From positions 372,001-436,000 of the forward strand of contig NZ_JAFJMJ010000003.1 in NCBI RefSeq assembly GCF_017309385.1: a stretch of DNA of 64,000 nucleotides, written 5' to 3'. Within the stretch, counting starts at the first letter, position 1, and each line of letters starts with the position of its first letter. This stretch comes from Amycolatopsis sp. 195334CR. GTDB lineage: Bacteria; Actinomycetota; Actinomycetes; Mycobacteriales; Pseudonocardiaceae. The notes beneath the pieces are model-generated. The model was not told where the DNA came from and did no database searches. It was given only the letters and a program-made list of their open reading frames with translations. Shown in pieces: positions 1 through 8,082 of the stretch. The translations under genes and the position numbers were made by a program.

Positions 1-214
1 GGTGGTCACCGCTGGCGATCAGCTCGGCGCCGTTCTCCAGCACCACGCGGTACGCGCGCTTGACCGTCACCCAGTGCGCGAGCACGCGCGTGGGTGCGCC
101 GCGGCGGTGCCCCTGGTGCGACCGGGTGCCGAACACCTCGTCGCCGACCTCGATCTCCTCGAGCGGTTTGAGGTCGCCGTCGGCCATCAGCACTTCGGTG
201 TCGCCGGCCAGGCA
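1..214 (-). other. Intein N-terminal (Hint) segment inside the radical SAM protein
   Basis: The intein begins with the cysteine codon at 214-212. Visible blocks are the N-terminal nucleophile Cys with LAGDTEV, a KPLEEIEVGDEV stretch typical of block A, and IASGDH resembling block B. The homing-endonuclease part and the C-terminal splice junction lie beyond the window. If it splices normally, the C-extein should start with Cys, Ser or Thr; a Cys would restore the CX3CX2C motif. Confidence 0.85.
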
Positions 215-430
215 GTAGGTGCACGCGTGGGAGCACCCGCGGTACGGGTTGACCGTCCAGCTGAACGGCACCGCGGACGAGCCGGGCACCTTGTTCAGCA
301 CCGAGCGCGCGTGCACCTCGTGGAACGTCACACCGGCGAACTCGGGTGAAGTCACCGAGCGCACCAACCCGGCCAGCCCGGGAATCGCCTGTTCACCCTC
401 GCCACCGATCCGCTGCCTGTCCCACCGCAC
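1..430 (-). CDS. Intein-containing Rv2578c-type radical SAM protein (5' part)
   Basis: Only the first 143 codons are present; the gene runs off the left edge. From a GTG at 430 the protein begins VRWDRQRIGG and continues through FHEVHARSVLNKVP and NPYRGCSHACTYC, which matches the start of the mycobacterial Rv2578c family as I remember it. The radical SAM cysteines are C66, C70 and C73 (CX3CX2C), which should bind a 4Fe-4S cluster. Directly at C73 the reading becomes CLAGDTEVLMADG, a classical intein N-terminal splice block, followed by an intein block B-like ASGDH at the window edge. The host protein is therefore interrupted at its third cluster cysteine. A perfect LexA box lies 9 nt upstream. 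The radical reaction catalysed by the family is not known to me. Confidence 0.88.
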   Translation of the reverse strand, partial: MRWDRQRIGGEGEQAIPGLAGLVRSVTSPEFAGVTFHEVHARSVLNKVPGSSAVPFSWTVNPYRGCSHACTYCLAGDTEVLMADGDLKPLEEIEVGDEVFGTRSHQGHRRGAPTRVLAHWVTVKRAYRVVLENGAELIASGDH

Positions 431-438
431 ACCGAGAG

Positions 439-454
439 TCGAACACACGTTCGA
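439..454. promoter_or_regulatory. LexA/SOS box
   Basis: TCGAACACACGTTCGA is a perfect match to the actinobacterial SOS box TCGAAC-N4-GTTCGA. It is 9 nt before the GTG of the radical SAM gene and 73 nt before the divergent methyltransferase start. Mycobacterial Rv2578c is, as I recall, a LexA-controlled gene, so the radical SAM gene is the likely target. Confidence 0.88.
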
Positions 455-527
455 ACTCCTGTCAAACGTCGTGCCCAGCGGGAAAAGCCGATCGCCACGA
501 AGCGCCCGGTTGCCTAGGTTGAACCGC

Positions 528-1256
528 GTGCCGGACCCGATCTTCGCCCACCCCCGCCTCGCGCCGATCTACGACGCCTTCGACGGGGAGCGCGACGACC
601 TGACCACCTACCTCGACATCGCCGACGAGTTAGGCGCGTCGCACGTACTCGACCTCGGCTGCGGCACCGGATCGCTGGCGGTCCTGCTGGTTGAACGCGG
701 GTTCGCGGTCACCGGGGTCGATCCGGCCGAAGCCTCACTCGAAGTCGCGCGCGCCAAGGATCCCGACGGCAAGGTCACCTGGCTCCACGGCGACGCCGGC
801 GCGTTGCCCGCGCTCGACGCCGACCTGGCGGTGATGACCGCGAACGTGGCGCAGGTCTTCCTCACCGACGACGACTGGGCACGGACGTTGCGCGGCATCC
901 ACGCCGCGCTCCGCCCGGGCGGTCACCTCGCGTTCGAAACCAGGAGGCCCGCACGGAAGGCATGGCAGGACTGGGCCGCCGATCCGGCGCACGTCGTGCT
1001 CGACGTCGCCGGAGTGGGACCCGTGGAGCAATGGCGGGAGGTCACCTCGGTGGACCTTCCGCTCGTCTCCTTCCGCCACACCTACCGCTTCCACGCGGAC
1101 GGCACGGTGCTCACCTCCGACTCGACCCTCCGGTTCCGCGACCGCGACGAGGTGGAATCCACCTTGGCCGCCAACGGTTTCCGCGTGCTGGAGGTACGAG
1201 ACGCGCCCGACCGCCCCGGCCGCGAGTTCGTCTTCTTCGCCGAACGCACGACCTGA
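528..1256 (+). CDS. Class I SAM-dependent methyltransferase
   Basis: A 242-residue protein. Residues about 39-50 read VLDLGCGTGSLA, the glycine-rich SAM-binding motif I of class I methyltransferases; later LRPGGHLAFETRRP fits the usual region after strand 4. The GTG at 528 gives VPDPIFAHPRLAPIYDAF, a common N-terminus for small actinobacterial methyltransferases; longer in-frame openings upstream would cross the SOS box and the divergent gene. The substrate cannot be told. It is divergent from the radical SAM gene and shares its short promoter region, so it might also feel LexA. Confidence 0.85.
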   Translation: MPDPIFAHPRLAPIYDAFDGERDDLTTYLDIADELGASHVLDLGCGTGSLAVLLVERGFAVTGVDPAEASLEVARAKDPDGKVTWLHGDAGALPALDADLAVMTANVAQVFLTDDDWARTLRGIHAALRPGGHLAFETRRPARKAWQDWAADPAHVVLDVAGVGPVEQWREVTSVDLPLVSFRHTYRFHADGTVLTSDSTLRFRDRDEVESTLAANGFRVLEVRDAPDRPGREFVFFAERTT

Positions 1257-1259
1257 GCG

Positions 1260-2156
1260 TCAGAGGAGTTCGAAGCGCCAGTCGTTGCACTGCATCCAGT
1301 GCCCCGGCGGGTGTTCGAACTCGCACGGCGCGACGAAGGTGAAGCCCGCTTTCCGGCACAGCGCGTTGGATGGCGCGTTGTGCACCGACGGATAGGCGTG
1401 CACCTCGGCGAACCGCGCTTCTTCTCGCGCGCTCGCCAGTGCCAGCCGTACCGCCCGCACCGCGACGCCCTTGCCCCGGAACTCCGGAAACACTCCCCAG
1501 CCGGTTTCGTACACCTCCTTTCCCAGCCAGGTTCGCTTCCAGTAGCCCACGGTGCCCGCCAGTTCGCCGTCGAACCGGATCCGGAACATGCGGTCCACCG
1601 AATCGGGACGCGCGGTGTCCAGATAGCGCCGCTGCCGATCGAGCAGCTTCTCCTCCGTTTCCGGACCGCCCGTGTGCGCGGTCATTTCCGGCGTGTTGGC
1701 CCGCCGGAGCAGCCACAGATCATCGGCCGTCCACGGCTCGATACGCACTTTCGGCTCCGGGCGCAGCAAATCGCGCAACAGCGCCAGCTCCCGTCGCCAT
1801 GGTCCAGCGGCCTCGCCCTCCTCCCACAGTTCGGCCAGTTCGGACTCCGGTCCGCCCACCCGCGCGAGTGCGCGCGCGGCGATTTCCCGGTACTGCTCGC
1901 TCAGTGGTGGCACCGGAAGTTCCGGTCCGCCACGCATGTCCACGGCTGCTCCACCCGGCTGCCCGGCAGCGACCAACGCTGCCGCCGCGACCGCTCGTTG
2001 CCCGGTGCCCGAGTCCAGCCATCCGGTCGAATCCGCCGCGCTCGCCACCGCTCGACGGATCACCTCCGGCCGGAACTCCTCGTCCACTTCGTCCAGCTCG
2101 GCGGCGAATGTGCGCGCCGCGTCGCTGTCGAAGGGCCCGGTGTCCCAGGTACCCAT
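1260..2156 (-). CDS. DUF4259 - GNAT N-acetyltransferase fusion protein
   Basis: 298 residues. The first ~110 residues (MGTWDTGPFDSDAARTFAAEL, then two short helical repeats) look like a DUF4259 domain. Residues ~125-295 are a GNAT acetyltransferase: FDGELAGTVGYW, then a VFPEFRGKGVAVRAVR acetyl-CoA-binding loop and NALCRKAGF near the end. Such proteins transfer an acetyl group to an amine; the acceptor is unknown. The ATG at 2156 is chosen because it starts exactly at the conserved MGTWDTGPFDSD block. It is convergent with the methyltransferase, with 3 bases between the stops. Confidence 0.82.
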   Translation of the reverse strand: MGTWDTGPFDSDAARTFAAELDEVDEEFRPEVIRRAVASAADSTGWLDSGTGQRAVAAAALVAAGQPGGAAVDMRGGPELPVPPLSEQYREIAARALARVGGPESELAELWEEGEAAGPWRRELALLRDLLRPEPKVRIEPWTADDLWLLRRANTPEMTAHTGGPETEEKLLDRQRRYLDTARPDSVDRMFRIRFDGELAGTVGYWKRTWLGKEVYETGWGVFPEFRGKGVAVRAVRLALASAREEARFAEVHAYPSVHNAPSNALCRKAGFTFVAPCEFEHPPGHWMQCNDWRFELL

Positions 2157-2188
2157 GCCAGGCAGACTCGCACGCGGCACCGACAGTT

Positions 2189-2839
2189 TCAGCGCAGTGC
2201 CGAGCCGGCGGTCGGGTGCAGCACCAGCGTCCGGGGTTCCGCGGCCAGCGTGTCGCCGAAATCGACCCGTTCCCGCCAGGCCTGTTTCCTGGCCGATTCC
2301 TCGTCGGCGAAGCGGGAGATCCAGGCGAAGACCGACTCCCCCTCGCGCACCGGCAGCCGTGGGAAGTTGTTCTCCACGGCCAGGGTTTCGAGCTGCGCGA
2401 GCGGCGGCTGGTCCAACTGGCGCGACACGGATTCCGCGAAGAAAGAGCCGAAGCCGGGCGAGACCACCGCGCAGATCGTGGCGGTGTAGACCCCGGTCGA
2501 CGCGGTGGCGACCGGCGCGAATCCGGCGTCCGGTCCGGCCGGTCGCAGCAGCAGGACGTTGTCGGAGTCGAGCATGGTCGCGTTCGCGGCCGGGCCGTGC
2601 TCGGCCCAGACCGGGCCGCCATAGAAGGCCGCCAGCGAGGCGGCCCGCGTCGGCAGGTCCGCGAATCCCCGCAGCCAGACGAAGCGGTCCGGATCGTCCG
2701 CGTCGCGGAACTGGCCGAGCACCCGCATCCCGCACGCCTCCTGGCCGGTGACGAACTCGCGGTCGAACAGTTCGACCAGTTCGTCACGGCGACCGGGGCG
2801 CAGCGTGTACTGCCGCAGTTCGAGCACAGGAAGGTTCAT
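2189..2839 (-). CDS. NIPSNAP family protein
   Basis: 216 residues. The N-terminus VLELRQYTLRPGRRDELVELFDREF is the typical NIPSNAP ferredoxin-like strand and helix, and FVWLRGFADLPTRAASLAAFYGGPVW follows the family pattern. A second, weaker repeat occupies residues ~115-216. Molecular function is unknown; bacterial members are small dimeric alpha-beta barrel proteins. It starts 33 nt upstream of the GNAT fusion on the same strand, so the two may be co-transcribed. A strong hairpin separates it from the catabolic operon upstream. Confidence 0.82.
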   Translation of the reverse strand: MNLPVLELRQYTLRPGRRDELVELFDREFVTGQEACGMRVLGQFRDADDPDRFVWLRGFADLPTRAASLAAFYGGPVWAEHGPAANATMLDSDNVLLLRPAGPDAGFAPVATASTGVYTATICAVVSPGFGSFFAESVSRQLDQPPLAQLETLAVENNFPRLPVREGESVFAWISRFADEESARKQAWRERVDFGDTLAAEPRTLVLHPTAGSALR

Positions 2840-2855
2840 GGCGCGCAGGTTAGAA

Positions 2856-2888
2856 GCGGGTCACTGACACCCGCTGTCAGTGACCCGC
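2856..2888 (-). terminator. Hairpin terminator closing the catabolic operon
   Basis: A perfect 14-bp stem (GCGGGTCACTGACA with TGTCAGTGACCCGC) and a 5-nt loop start 3 nt after the stop of the DapA-like gene. There is no long U-run, as is common in high-GC actinobacteria. It should end the operon before the NIPSNAP gene. Confidence 0.8.
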
Positions 2889-2890
2889 GC

Positions 2891-3847
2891 TCAACCGAGC
2901 GGCGGCAGCAGGTCGGCGAACTCGGCCAGGAACCGGTCGACCATCCGGATCTCCTCCGCGTCCAGCACGTGCCCCGGTTCGCGGCAGTGCGCGCTGGCGA
3001 ACAGCCCCCGGCGCACCGAGATCAGCTTCTCCGCGGCCACGATCAGCTCGGTGTCGAGCATCCAGTAGGAGATGTAGGGCAGCAGCCGCCGGTACAGCTC
3101 CATGCCGCCGGCCTCGTCGCCCTCGCTGAACCGTCGCCACAGTTCGACGTAGACCTCGGTGAACGAGCACCCCGGCTGCGTGCCCACCGCACCCCGGCGG
3201 AACGCGTCCGGCAGCTGGACCCCCGCGTAGCCCTCGACGGCGGGCAGCGGCGGGTCGGCGGCGGCGAGTTCCGCGATCAGCGCGCCCGGTGGGCTCGACT
3301 CGACCTTCACCAGCGCCAGGTTCGGGTGCTCACGAGCGATTTCCGACAGCGTGGCGCCGTCGAGGCTGGTGCCGGTCTCGGTGGGCGCGTACTGCAGCAC
3401 CACCGGCGTCGGCGCGACCGCGGCGAGCACGGCCCGCACGTGCGACACGATCGACCGGCGCGACGGGGCCAGGAAGTGGGGCGGCAGCAGGTTGATCAGG
3501 TCGGCCCCGGCGGCGACCGCGGCGACCGCGCGCCGCACCGCCAGCCGCGTGGCGTGGTCCTGCACGGCGATGATCGCCGACACCTCGGGCCGGGTGGCGG
3601 TCTCCTCCAGCAGGATCCCGGTGAGCAGCTCGCGCTCCCACTCCCCCAGCTTGTGGAACTCCGAGGCGAACCCGGGGAACATCACGCTGCCCACCCCGGT
3701 CCCCAGCACGTACCGCACCACGCGCCGGAACCCCGGCACGTCCAGGTCGCCGTTGTCGGCGAACGGCACCTCCAGCACCGGCGACACCCCGCGCACCGGC
3801 GGCCGCAGCAAGTCGTCCTCCTCGGCCCGCACCTCCGCGATGGTCAT
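2891..3847 (-). CDS. Dihydrodipicolinate synthase/N-acetylneuraminate lyase family protein
   Basis: 318 residues, a TIM-barrel class I aldolase. Y153 (VVLQYAPTETG) and K181 (LALVKVESSP) sit where this family has its proton-relay tyrosine and Schiff-base lysine, so it probably cleaves or forms a pyruvate-type aldol bond or dehydrates a sugar acid. Lysine biosynthesis is unlikely: it is the last gene of a catabolic operon, 6 nt after an amidohydrolase gene, and no other lysine gene is near. It may carry out the final aldol cleavage of the pathway. The exact substrate is unknown. Confidence 0.85.
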   Translation of the reverse strand: MTIAEVRAEEDDLLRPPVRGVSPVLEVPFADNGDLDVPGFRRVVRYVLGTGVGSVMFPGFASEFHKLGEWERELLTGILLEETATRPEVSAIIAVQDHATRLAVRRAVAAVAAGADLINLLPPHFLAPSRRSIVSHVRAVLAAVAPTPVVLQYAPTETGTSLDGATLSEIAREHPNLALVKVESSPPGALIAELAAADPPLPAVEGYAGVQLPDAFRRGAVGTQPGCSFTEVYVELWRRFSEGDEAGGMELYRRLLPYISYWMLDTELIVAAEKLISVRRGLFASAHCREPGHVLDAEEIRMVDRFLAEFADLLPPLG

Positions 3848-3853
3848 CCGCGC

Positions 3854-4615
3854 TCACCCTCTCCCCGTCGACCCGGACCCGCCCAGCAAACCGCTCACCG
3901 TCCCGGAGAGCACGGCGGCGCGCTCCGGTTCCGCGATCGTCCAGTCCCGCACCCGGCGCAGCTCCGCGGCGGGCACGGTGTACGGCGCGTCGGTGCTGAA
4001 CACCACGCGCGAGGTGCCGATCTCCGGGTCCCGTGCGAACTCGCTGAGCACGGTGTCCCACGGCGCGTAGGCCGTGTCGGAGTACAGGTTCGGCGCCTGC
4101 CGCAGGGCGGGTGCCGCGTCGATCCAGAAGTCGGTCGCACCACTTCGACCCATCAGGAAGGCCACGCCGGGATGGCGCAGGGCCAGGAGCGCGAGCGGCA
4201 GCGGTACCGCGCTCGGCGGGGTGCCCGTCCGCACGTAGGCGAACCAGCCGCGGTCCGCGGCGAATTCGAGCAGCGGGTCCACGAGTCCGTCGAGCAGGTC
4301 GAACCCCTGCAACACGGAGTCGACCGCCAGCGCGACCGCGCCCTGCTCCGCCGCACGGGCCAGCTCGTCCAGTGCCGCGCGACCGCGCCACGGGTTCGCC
4401 ACCGCGTACGCGAGCAACCGGCCGCCGGAGGCCTCGGCCGCCGCGGCGGTCAGCTCGTTGCCCTCGCGGTTGTCGACCGCGATGCACCGCTCGCCCGGTG
4501 AGATCAGCGCCTTGTCGATACCGAGCCGGTCCATCGTGGCCAGCAGTTCCTCGGGCGCCAGCTCGACCTCGCGACCGTCGCCGATGCGCACGTGCGCGTC
4601 CACGACCGCGCTCAT
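3854..4615 (-). CDS. Amidohydrolase-fold protein with degenerate N-terminal metal motif
   Basis: 253 residues, TIM-barrel amidohydrolase (PF04909-like). The usual first-strand HxH metal motif is replaced by DAHVRIG, so the second histidine is missing, while the last-strand acid is kept (FSTDAP). The start at 4615 overlaps the stop of the upstream amidohydrolase by 4 nt (ATGA), which implies translational coupling. The lost metal ligand suggests a mononuclear or metal-free enzyme, or a non-catalytic partner of one of the other two amidohydrolases in the operon. Confidence 0.78.
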   Translation of the reverse strand: MSAVVDAHVRIGDGREVELAPEELLATMDRLGIDKALISPGERCIAVDNREGNELTAAAAEASGGRLLAYAVANPWRGRAALDELARAAEQGAVALAVDSVLQGFDLLDGLVDPLLEFAADRGWFAYVRTGTPPSAVPLPLALLALRHPGVAFLMGRSGATDFWIDAAPALRQAPNLYSDTAYAPWDTVLSEFARDPEIGTSRVVFSTDAPYTVPAAELRRVRDWTIAEPERAAVLSGTVSGLLGGSGSTGRG

Positions 4616-5481
4616 CGGTCCAGCCCCAGCGCGCCCAGTGCGTCGGCGTGGATGATCTCCTCGACCTTCTCCAGCGGTACGCGCGGCAACGCCGTTCCGT
4701 CCAGGATGTCGTTCACGCGGCGGATGCCCGCCATCGCCTCGGCTGTGCCCGCGATCGGGAAGTCGCTCCCCAGCAGCAACTTCCCCAGGCAGCCCCACTC
4801 GTGCGCGGCGAGCAGCGACTGGTAGCAGACCCACGGGCGCAGGTAGATCGACGACACGTCGGCGTACACGTGTGGGTGCTTGCGGATGGTCACCACCGTG
4901 TCGGTGCCCCACGGGTGGCCCATGTGCGCCAGCACCATCCGCAGCTCCGGGAACCGCAGCGCGACCTCGTCGAAGGCCAGCGGGTGCGTGTAGCGCAGCG
5001 GGGCGTGCCGCATCGGCGAGGCGCCGGCGTGGAACAGGATGGGCAGCTGCTCCTTCTCGCAGTAGGCGTAGAAGGCCAGCGCCCGCTCGCCCAGCGGGTC
5101 GAAGTCCTGGTAGTTCGGGCCGAGCTTGACCCCGCGCAGGCCCAGCTCGCGGCAGCGTTCGGTCTCGTCGAAGACGTGGTCCCACAGCGGGTTCACCGAG
5201 AGGAAGCCGATCCGCCGGGCGGGGTCGGCGGCGGCGAACTCGGCGGTGGCGTCGTTCGTGCGCTCCGGTGCGTACGGCAGGCCGGTCATCGGCTCGGGGT
5301 CGTCCACGGCGATGTTGAACACGATGGTCACGTCGGCGGCGGCCATCTCGCGGTCGTAGTCGGCCCAGGAGTTGGTCGTGCTCACGTCGCGGTCGGTGCG
5401 CCAGTTCGAGTACACGCGGCGCTCGTCCGGCGGCACGGGCTCGCGGTGCGTCGGCGTGTGCGAGTGCACGTCGACGATCAC
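4612..5481 (-). CDS. Amidohydrolase 2 family protein (ACMSD/lactonase-like)
   Basis: 289 residues. An intact metal site is visible: VDVHSHTP on strand 1, LFHAGASP and AHMGHPWGTD in mid barrel, and GSDFP on strand 8. This arrangement is that of PF04909 amidohydrolases, which include decarboxylases such as ACMSD and sugar-acid or pyrone lactonases. The GTG at 5481 overlaps the stop of the enolase-superfamily gene by 4 nt. A role in opening a lactone or decarboxylating an acid intermediate is plausible; substrate not identifiable. Confidence 0.83.
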   Translation of the reverse strand: MIVDVHSHTPTHREPVPPDERRVYSNWRTDRDVSTTNSWADYDREMAAADVTIVFNIAVDDPEPMTGLPYAPERTNDATAEFAAADPARRIGFLSVNPLWDHVFDETERCRELGLRGVKLGPNYQDFDPLGERALAFYAYCEKEQLPILFHAGASPMRHAPLRYTHPLAFDEVALRFPELRMVLAHMGHPWGTDTVVTIRKHPHVYADVSSIYLRPWVCYQSLLAAHEWGCLGKLLLGSDFPIAGTAEAMAGIRRVNDILDGTALPRVPLEKVEEIIHADALGALGLDR

Positions 5482-6593
5482 CGGAACCGCCGCCGCAGGT
5501 CGTCGCGGGGCACCACGCCGAGGCCGTGGCCGTCGGTGAGCCGCACCCGTTTGCCGTTGCTGTCCAGCGGGTCTTCCAGGATGTCCTCGGCGTAGTAGTG
5601 CGCGCCGATGATGTCCGAGGGCAGGAGCTCGCTGAGCGCGGGCAGCGCGCACGCCACGTGCAGCTGGGCCGCCGCGCCGATGCCGAGTTCGCCGTTGGAG
5701 CCGATCAGCGTGTCCAAGCCGAAGGTCTCCGCGACGCGACCCTGGACCACGGCCTTCGCCGGGCCGCCCGACTTGCCGAGGTAAATGCCGATCACGTCGG
5801 CCGCAGACGCGCGGATCACCCTGGCCAGGTCGTCCGCGCCGAACACGGACTCGTCGGCGACCACCGGCAGGCCCAGCGATCGCACCGCCGCCATGCCCTC
5901 CAGGTCCGACGGTTTCACCGGCTGCTCGACGAACGCGGGCCCGAAGGTGCTCAGCCGCCGGACCGCTTCACGGGCCTCGGCGCGGCTCCAGCCGCCGTTC
6001 GCGTCGACCCCGATGAACGCGCCGAGCCCGGCCAGCTCGCGCACGCGGGCCACCCTGGTCAGGTCGCCGTCGATGCCGAGGCCCACCTTGACCTTGAACG
6101 AGGTGAACCCGGCCGACACGGCCGCGTGGTACGCCTTCTCCAGCACCTCGCCGTCGCCCGAGAGCGACAGCTTGATCGGCACCTCGTCGCGGTACGGCCC
6201 GCCGAGCGCGGTGGCCAGCGGCATGCCGAGGGTGCGGGCGTAGGCGTCCCACAGCGCGGTCGACACCCCCGCCTTGGTGAACGGGTTCGCCGCGAGCACC
6301 CGGTCCATGATCGCTTCGAGCGCGCCGGGCGGGGCCAGCTTGCGGCCGAGCAGTGCGGTGGTCAGCACGTTGCGCACGAAGTGCTCGGCGCTGGCCGCGT
6401 CCTCCCCGCTCCACAACGGCGTCGCGCTGACCTCGCCGTAGCCCTCCACGCCCTCGGTGGTGACCACGCGGATCAGCAGGAAGTCCGAGCGGTCGTGGCT
6501 GCCCTTCGCGCCGTGCACCACCAGCGCGGGATGGGCGGGCAGGCTGACCGGCAGCGTGTGCACCGCCGCGATCCTCGCGGTGAGCACGCTCAT
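5478..6593 (-). CDS. Mandelate racemase/muconate lactonizing enzyme family protein
   Basis: 371 residues, enolase superfamily. The N-terminal capping domain (1-125) is followed by a barrel with the K167-x-K169 motif (FKVKVG), metal ligands D197 (GVDANGGW), E223 (FVEQPV) and D247/E248 (VADES), and K274 in GKSGG. A KxK motif paired with the strand-6 lysine is characteristic of the muconate-lactonizing/dipeptide epimerase subgroup, so the reaction should begin by abstracting a proton alpha to a carboxylate. It is coupled by 4-nt overlaps on both sides. Confidence 0.87.
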   Translation of the reverse strand: MSVLTARIAAVHTLPVSLPAHPALVVHGAKGSHDRSDFLLIRVVTTEGVEGYGEVSATPLWSGEDAASAEHFVRNVLTTALLGRKLAPPGALEAIMDRVLAANPFTKAGVSTALWDAYARTLGMPLATALGGPYRDEVPIKLSLSGDGEVLEKAYHAAVSAGFTSFKVKVGLGIDGDLTRVARVRELAGLGAFIGVDANGGWSRAEAREAVRRLSTFGPAFVEQPVKPSDLEGMAAVRSLGLPVVADESVFGADDLARVIRASAADVIGIYLGKSGGPAKAVVQGRVAETFGLDTLIGSNGELGIGAAAQLHVACALPALSELLPSDIIGAHYYAEDILEDPLDSNGKRVRLTDGHGLGVVPRDDLRRRFR

Positions 6594-7354
6594 CCGAGCC
6601 ACCCGCCGAGCAGCCGCCGGGGATTGGTCACCAGCATCTCCTCCCGCTGCTTCGCGGTGACGCCCCAGCCGTCGATCTCGGCGATCCTGGCCACCGCGTA
6701 GTCCTGGCTCGCCCGGTCGGACAGCCCGGCGTCGGTGCCGAAGAGCACCTTGCCCGCCGGCGCGTGGGCGAGGATGTGACGGGCCGCGTACGGCGGCGTC
6801 CCGCACAGGCAAAGGTAGAGGTTCGGGGTCACGATGGTGGCGGCGAGCGCCTCGCGCCAGCAATCGTGCAGGCCACCGTGCCCGAGCACCACCGGGATGC
6901 CGGGGTGGCGGCGGGCCAGCGCGGCGATCTGGCCGGGCATCGAGTACGGCGGGGAGCCGTCGTGCGAGAGCAGGATGCCGCCCGCCGACTCGACCTCCTC
7001 GCAGATCTCGTCGAGCGCGGTTTCGTGCATGCTGAAGCCCTGCAGCCAGGGGTGCAGCTTCAGGCCGCCGAAGCCCAGTTCGGTGAAGCAGCGGCGCACC
7101 TCGTCGGCGGCGCCGGCGTGACGCGGGTTGACCGTGCCGAACGCGATCATCCGCTCCGGGTCGGCCGCGGTGAACCGGGCCAGCTCGTCGTTCGCCTCCG
7201 GGGTGGCGTTGAACAGGCCGTCGTGGGCGAGCACGACGGCGGCCTCGATGCCGGAGCCGTTGAGGAAGTCGAGGAACTCGCCGGGGCCGAATTCGGCGCC
7301 GCCGAGCCAGGTCGCCGCGTGCCAGGCGGGCGGATGGGTGTGGAAGTCGATCAC
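6590..7354 (-). CDS. Amidohydrolase family protein
   Basis: 254 residues, the third amidohydrolase of the operon. It opens VIDFHTHPP (HxH metal motif) and keeps FGGLKLHPWLQGF, LLSHDGSPPYSMPG, VVLGHGGLHDCW and LFGTDAG, so the metal site looks complete. The GTG at 7354 overlaps the stop of the creatininase-family gene (GTGA). It differs clearly from the other two amidohydrolases, which suggests three separate roles, not a recent tandem duplication. Confidence 0.83.
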   Translation of the reverse strand: MIDFHTHPPAWHAATWLGGAEFGPGEFLDFLNGSGIEAAVVLAHDGLFNATPEANDELARFTAADPERMIAFGTVNPRHAGAADEVRRCFTELGFGGLKLHPWLQGFSMHETALDEICEEVESAGGILLSHDGSPPYSMPGQIAALARRHPGIPVVLGHGGLHDCWREALAATIVTPNLYLCLCGTPPYAARHILAHAPAGKVLFGTDAGLSDRASQDYAVARIAEIDGWGVTAKQREEMLVTNPRRLLGGWLG

Positions 7355-8082
7355 GGCAGTTCCGCCAGCGCGATCAGCCGGTCGGCCAGCGCGGCCACGA
7401 TCTCGTCCAGCCACTTGGCCCCGTTGTCGGCGTTGGCCAGTTCCGGGCGGTCGGTGTAGCCGTCGATGCGCAGCCAGTCGCCCTGGTTGTGCACGTCGAC
7501 GCCGGGCAGCGAGGGTGTCTCGGGCAGTGCGGTGCGTTCGACCGGGCGCCGCGCCAGGTCCGGGTCGACGGCCAGCACGAGCGAGGTCTCGAACTCGCCG
7601 GCGTGCCCCGGAACCGGGAGCGCGGACCGGCCGGCCACCAGGTTCCAGTAGTGCACGGTCGACACCGACAGCCCGTAGCGCGCGGACGCGGCGGCGGCCG
7701 CGGCGTGGCAGACACCCTGGTTGCCGCCGTGCCCGTTGACCACGACCAGGCGGCGCCCGCCGCAGGTGGCCACCGAGCGGGCGAGATCGGTCAGCACCGC
7801 GACGGCGACCTCGGTGCTCAGCGACAGCGTGCCGCCGAAGGGCAGGTGGTGGTCGGAAGCGCCGAACGGCAGGCAGGGGGCGAGCACCAGGTCGCGCGGG
7901 GACGACCGGTCCGCCTCCTCGACCGCGCGCCGGGCGATGGTGGCGGCCATCAGCGCGTCGGTGCCGGTGGCCAGGTGCGGGCCGTGCTGCTCGGTCGCGC
8001 CGAACGGCAGCACCACGAGTGCTTCGGGCAGCACCGCGCCGAGTTCGGCGCGGGTGCGGTCGTCCCAGTTGAACACGGTCAT
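7351..8082 (-). CDS. Creatininase family hydrolase
   Basis: 243 residues. Conserved metal-binding features of the creatininase fold are present: GATEQHGPHLATGTD (Glu, His, Asp), GHGGNQG, and HAGEFETS with a metal-binding Glu. Members hydrolyse cyclic or linear amides (creatinine amidohydrolase, MftE peptidase, FAPy deformylase). In this operon it is the obvious candidate for cleaving an amide bond in the imported compound. There is no mycofactocin cluster nearby, so an MftE role is unlikely. The ATG at 8082 overlaps the preceding stop by 4 nt. Confidence 0.86.
   Translation of the reverse strand: MTVFNWDDRTRAELGAVLPEALVVLPFGATEQHGPHLATGTDALMAATIARRAVEEADRSSPRDLVLAPCLPFGASDHHLPFGGTLSLSTEVAVAVLTDLARSVATCGGRRLVVVNGHGGNQGVCHAAAAAASARYGLSVSTVHYWNLVAGRSALPVPGHAGEFETSLVLAVDPDLARRPVERTALPETPSLPGVDVHNQGDWLRIDGYTDRPELANADNGAKWLDEIVAALADRLIALAELP

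Noticed and set aside
1370..4501. A 1,043-codon plus-strand opening across the GNAT, NIPSNAP and DapA genes
   Set aside because: Antisense to three recognisable genes; its translation is Arg/Pro-rich low complexity with no domain, as expected from the mirror frame of high-GC coding DNA.
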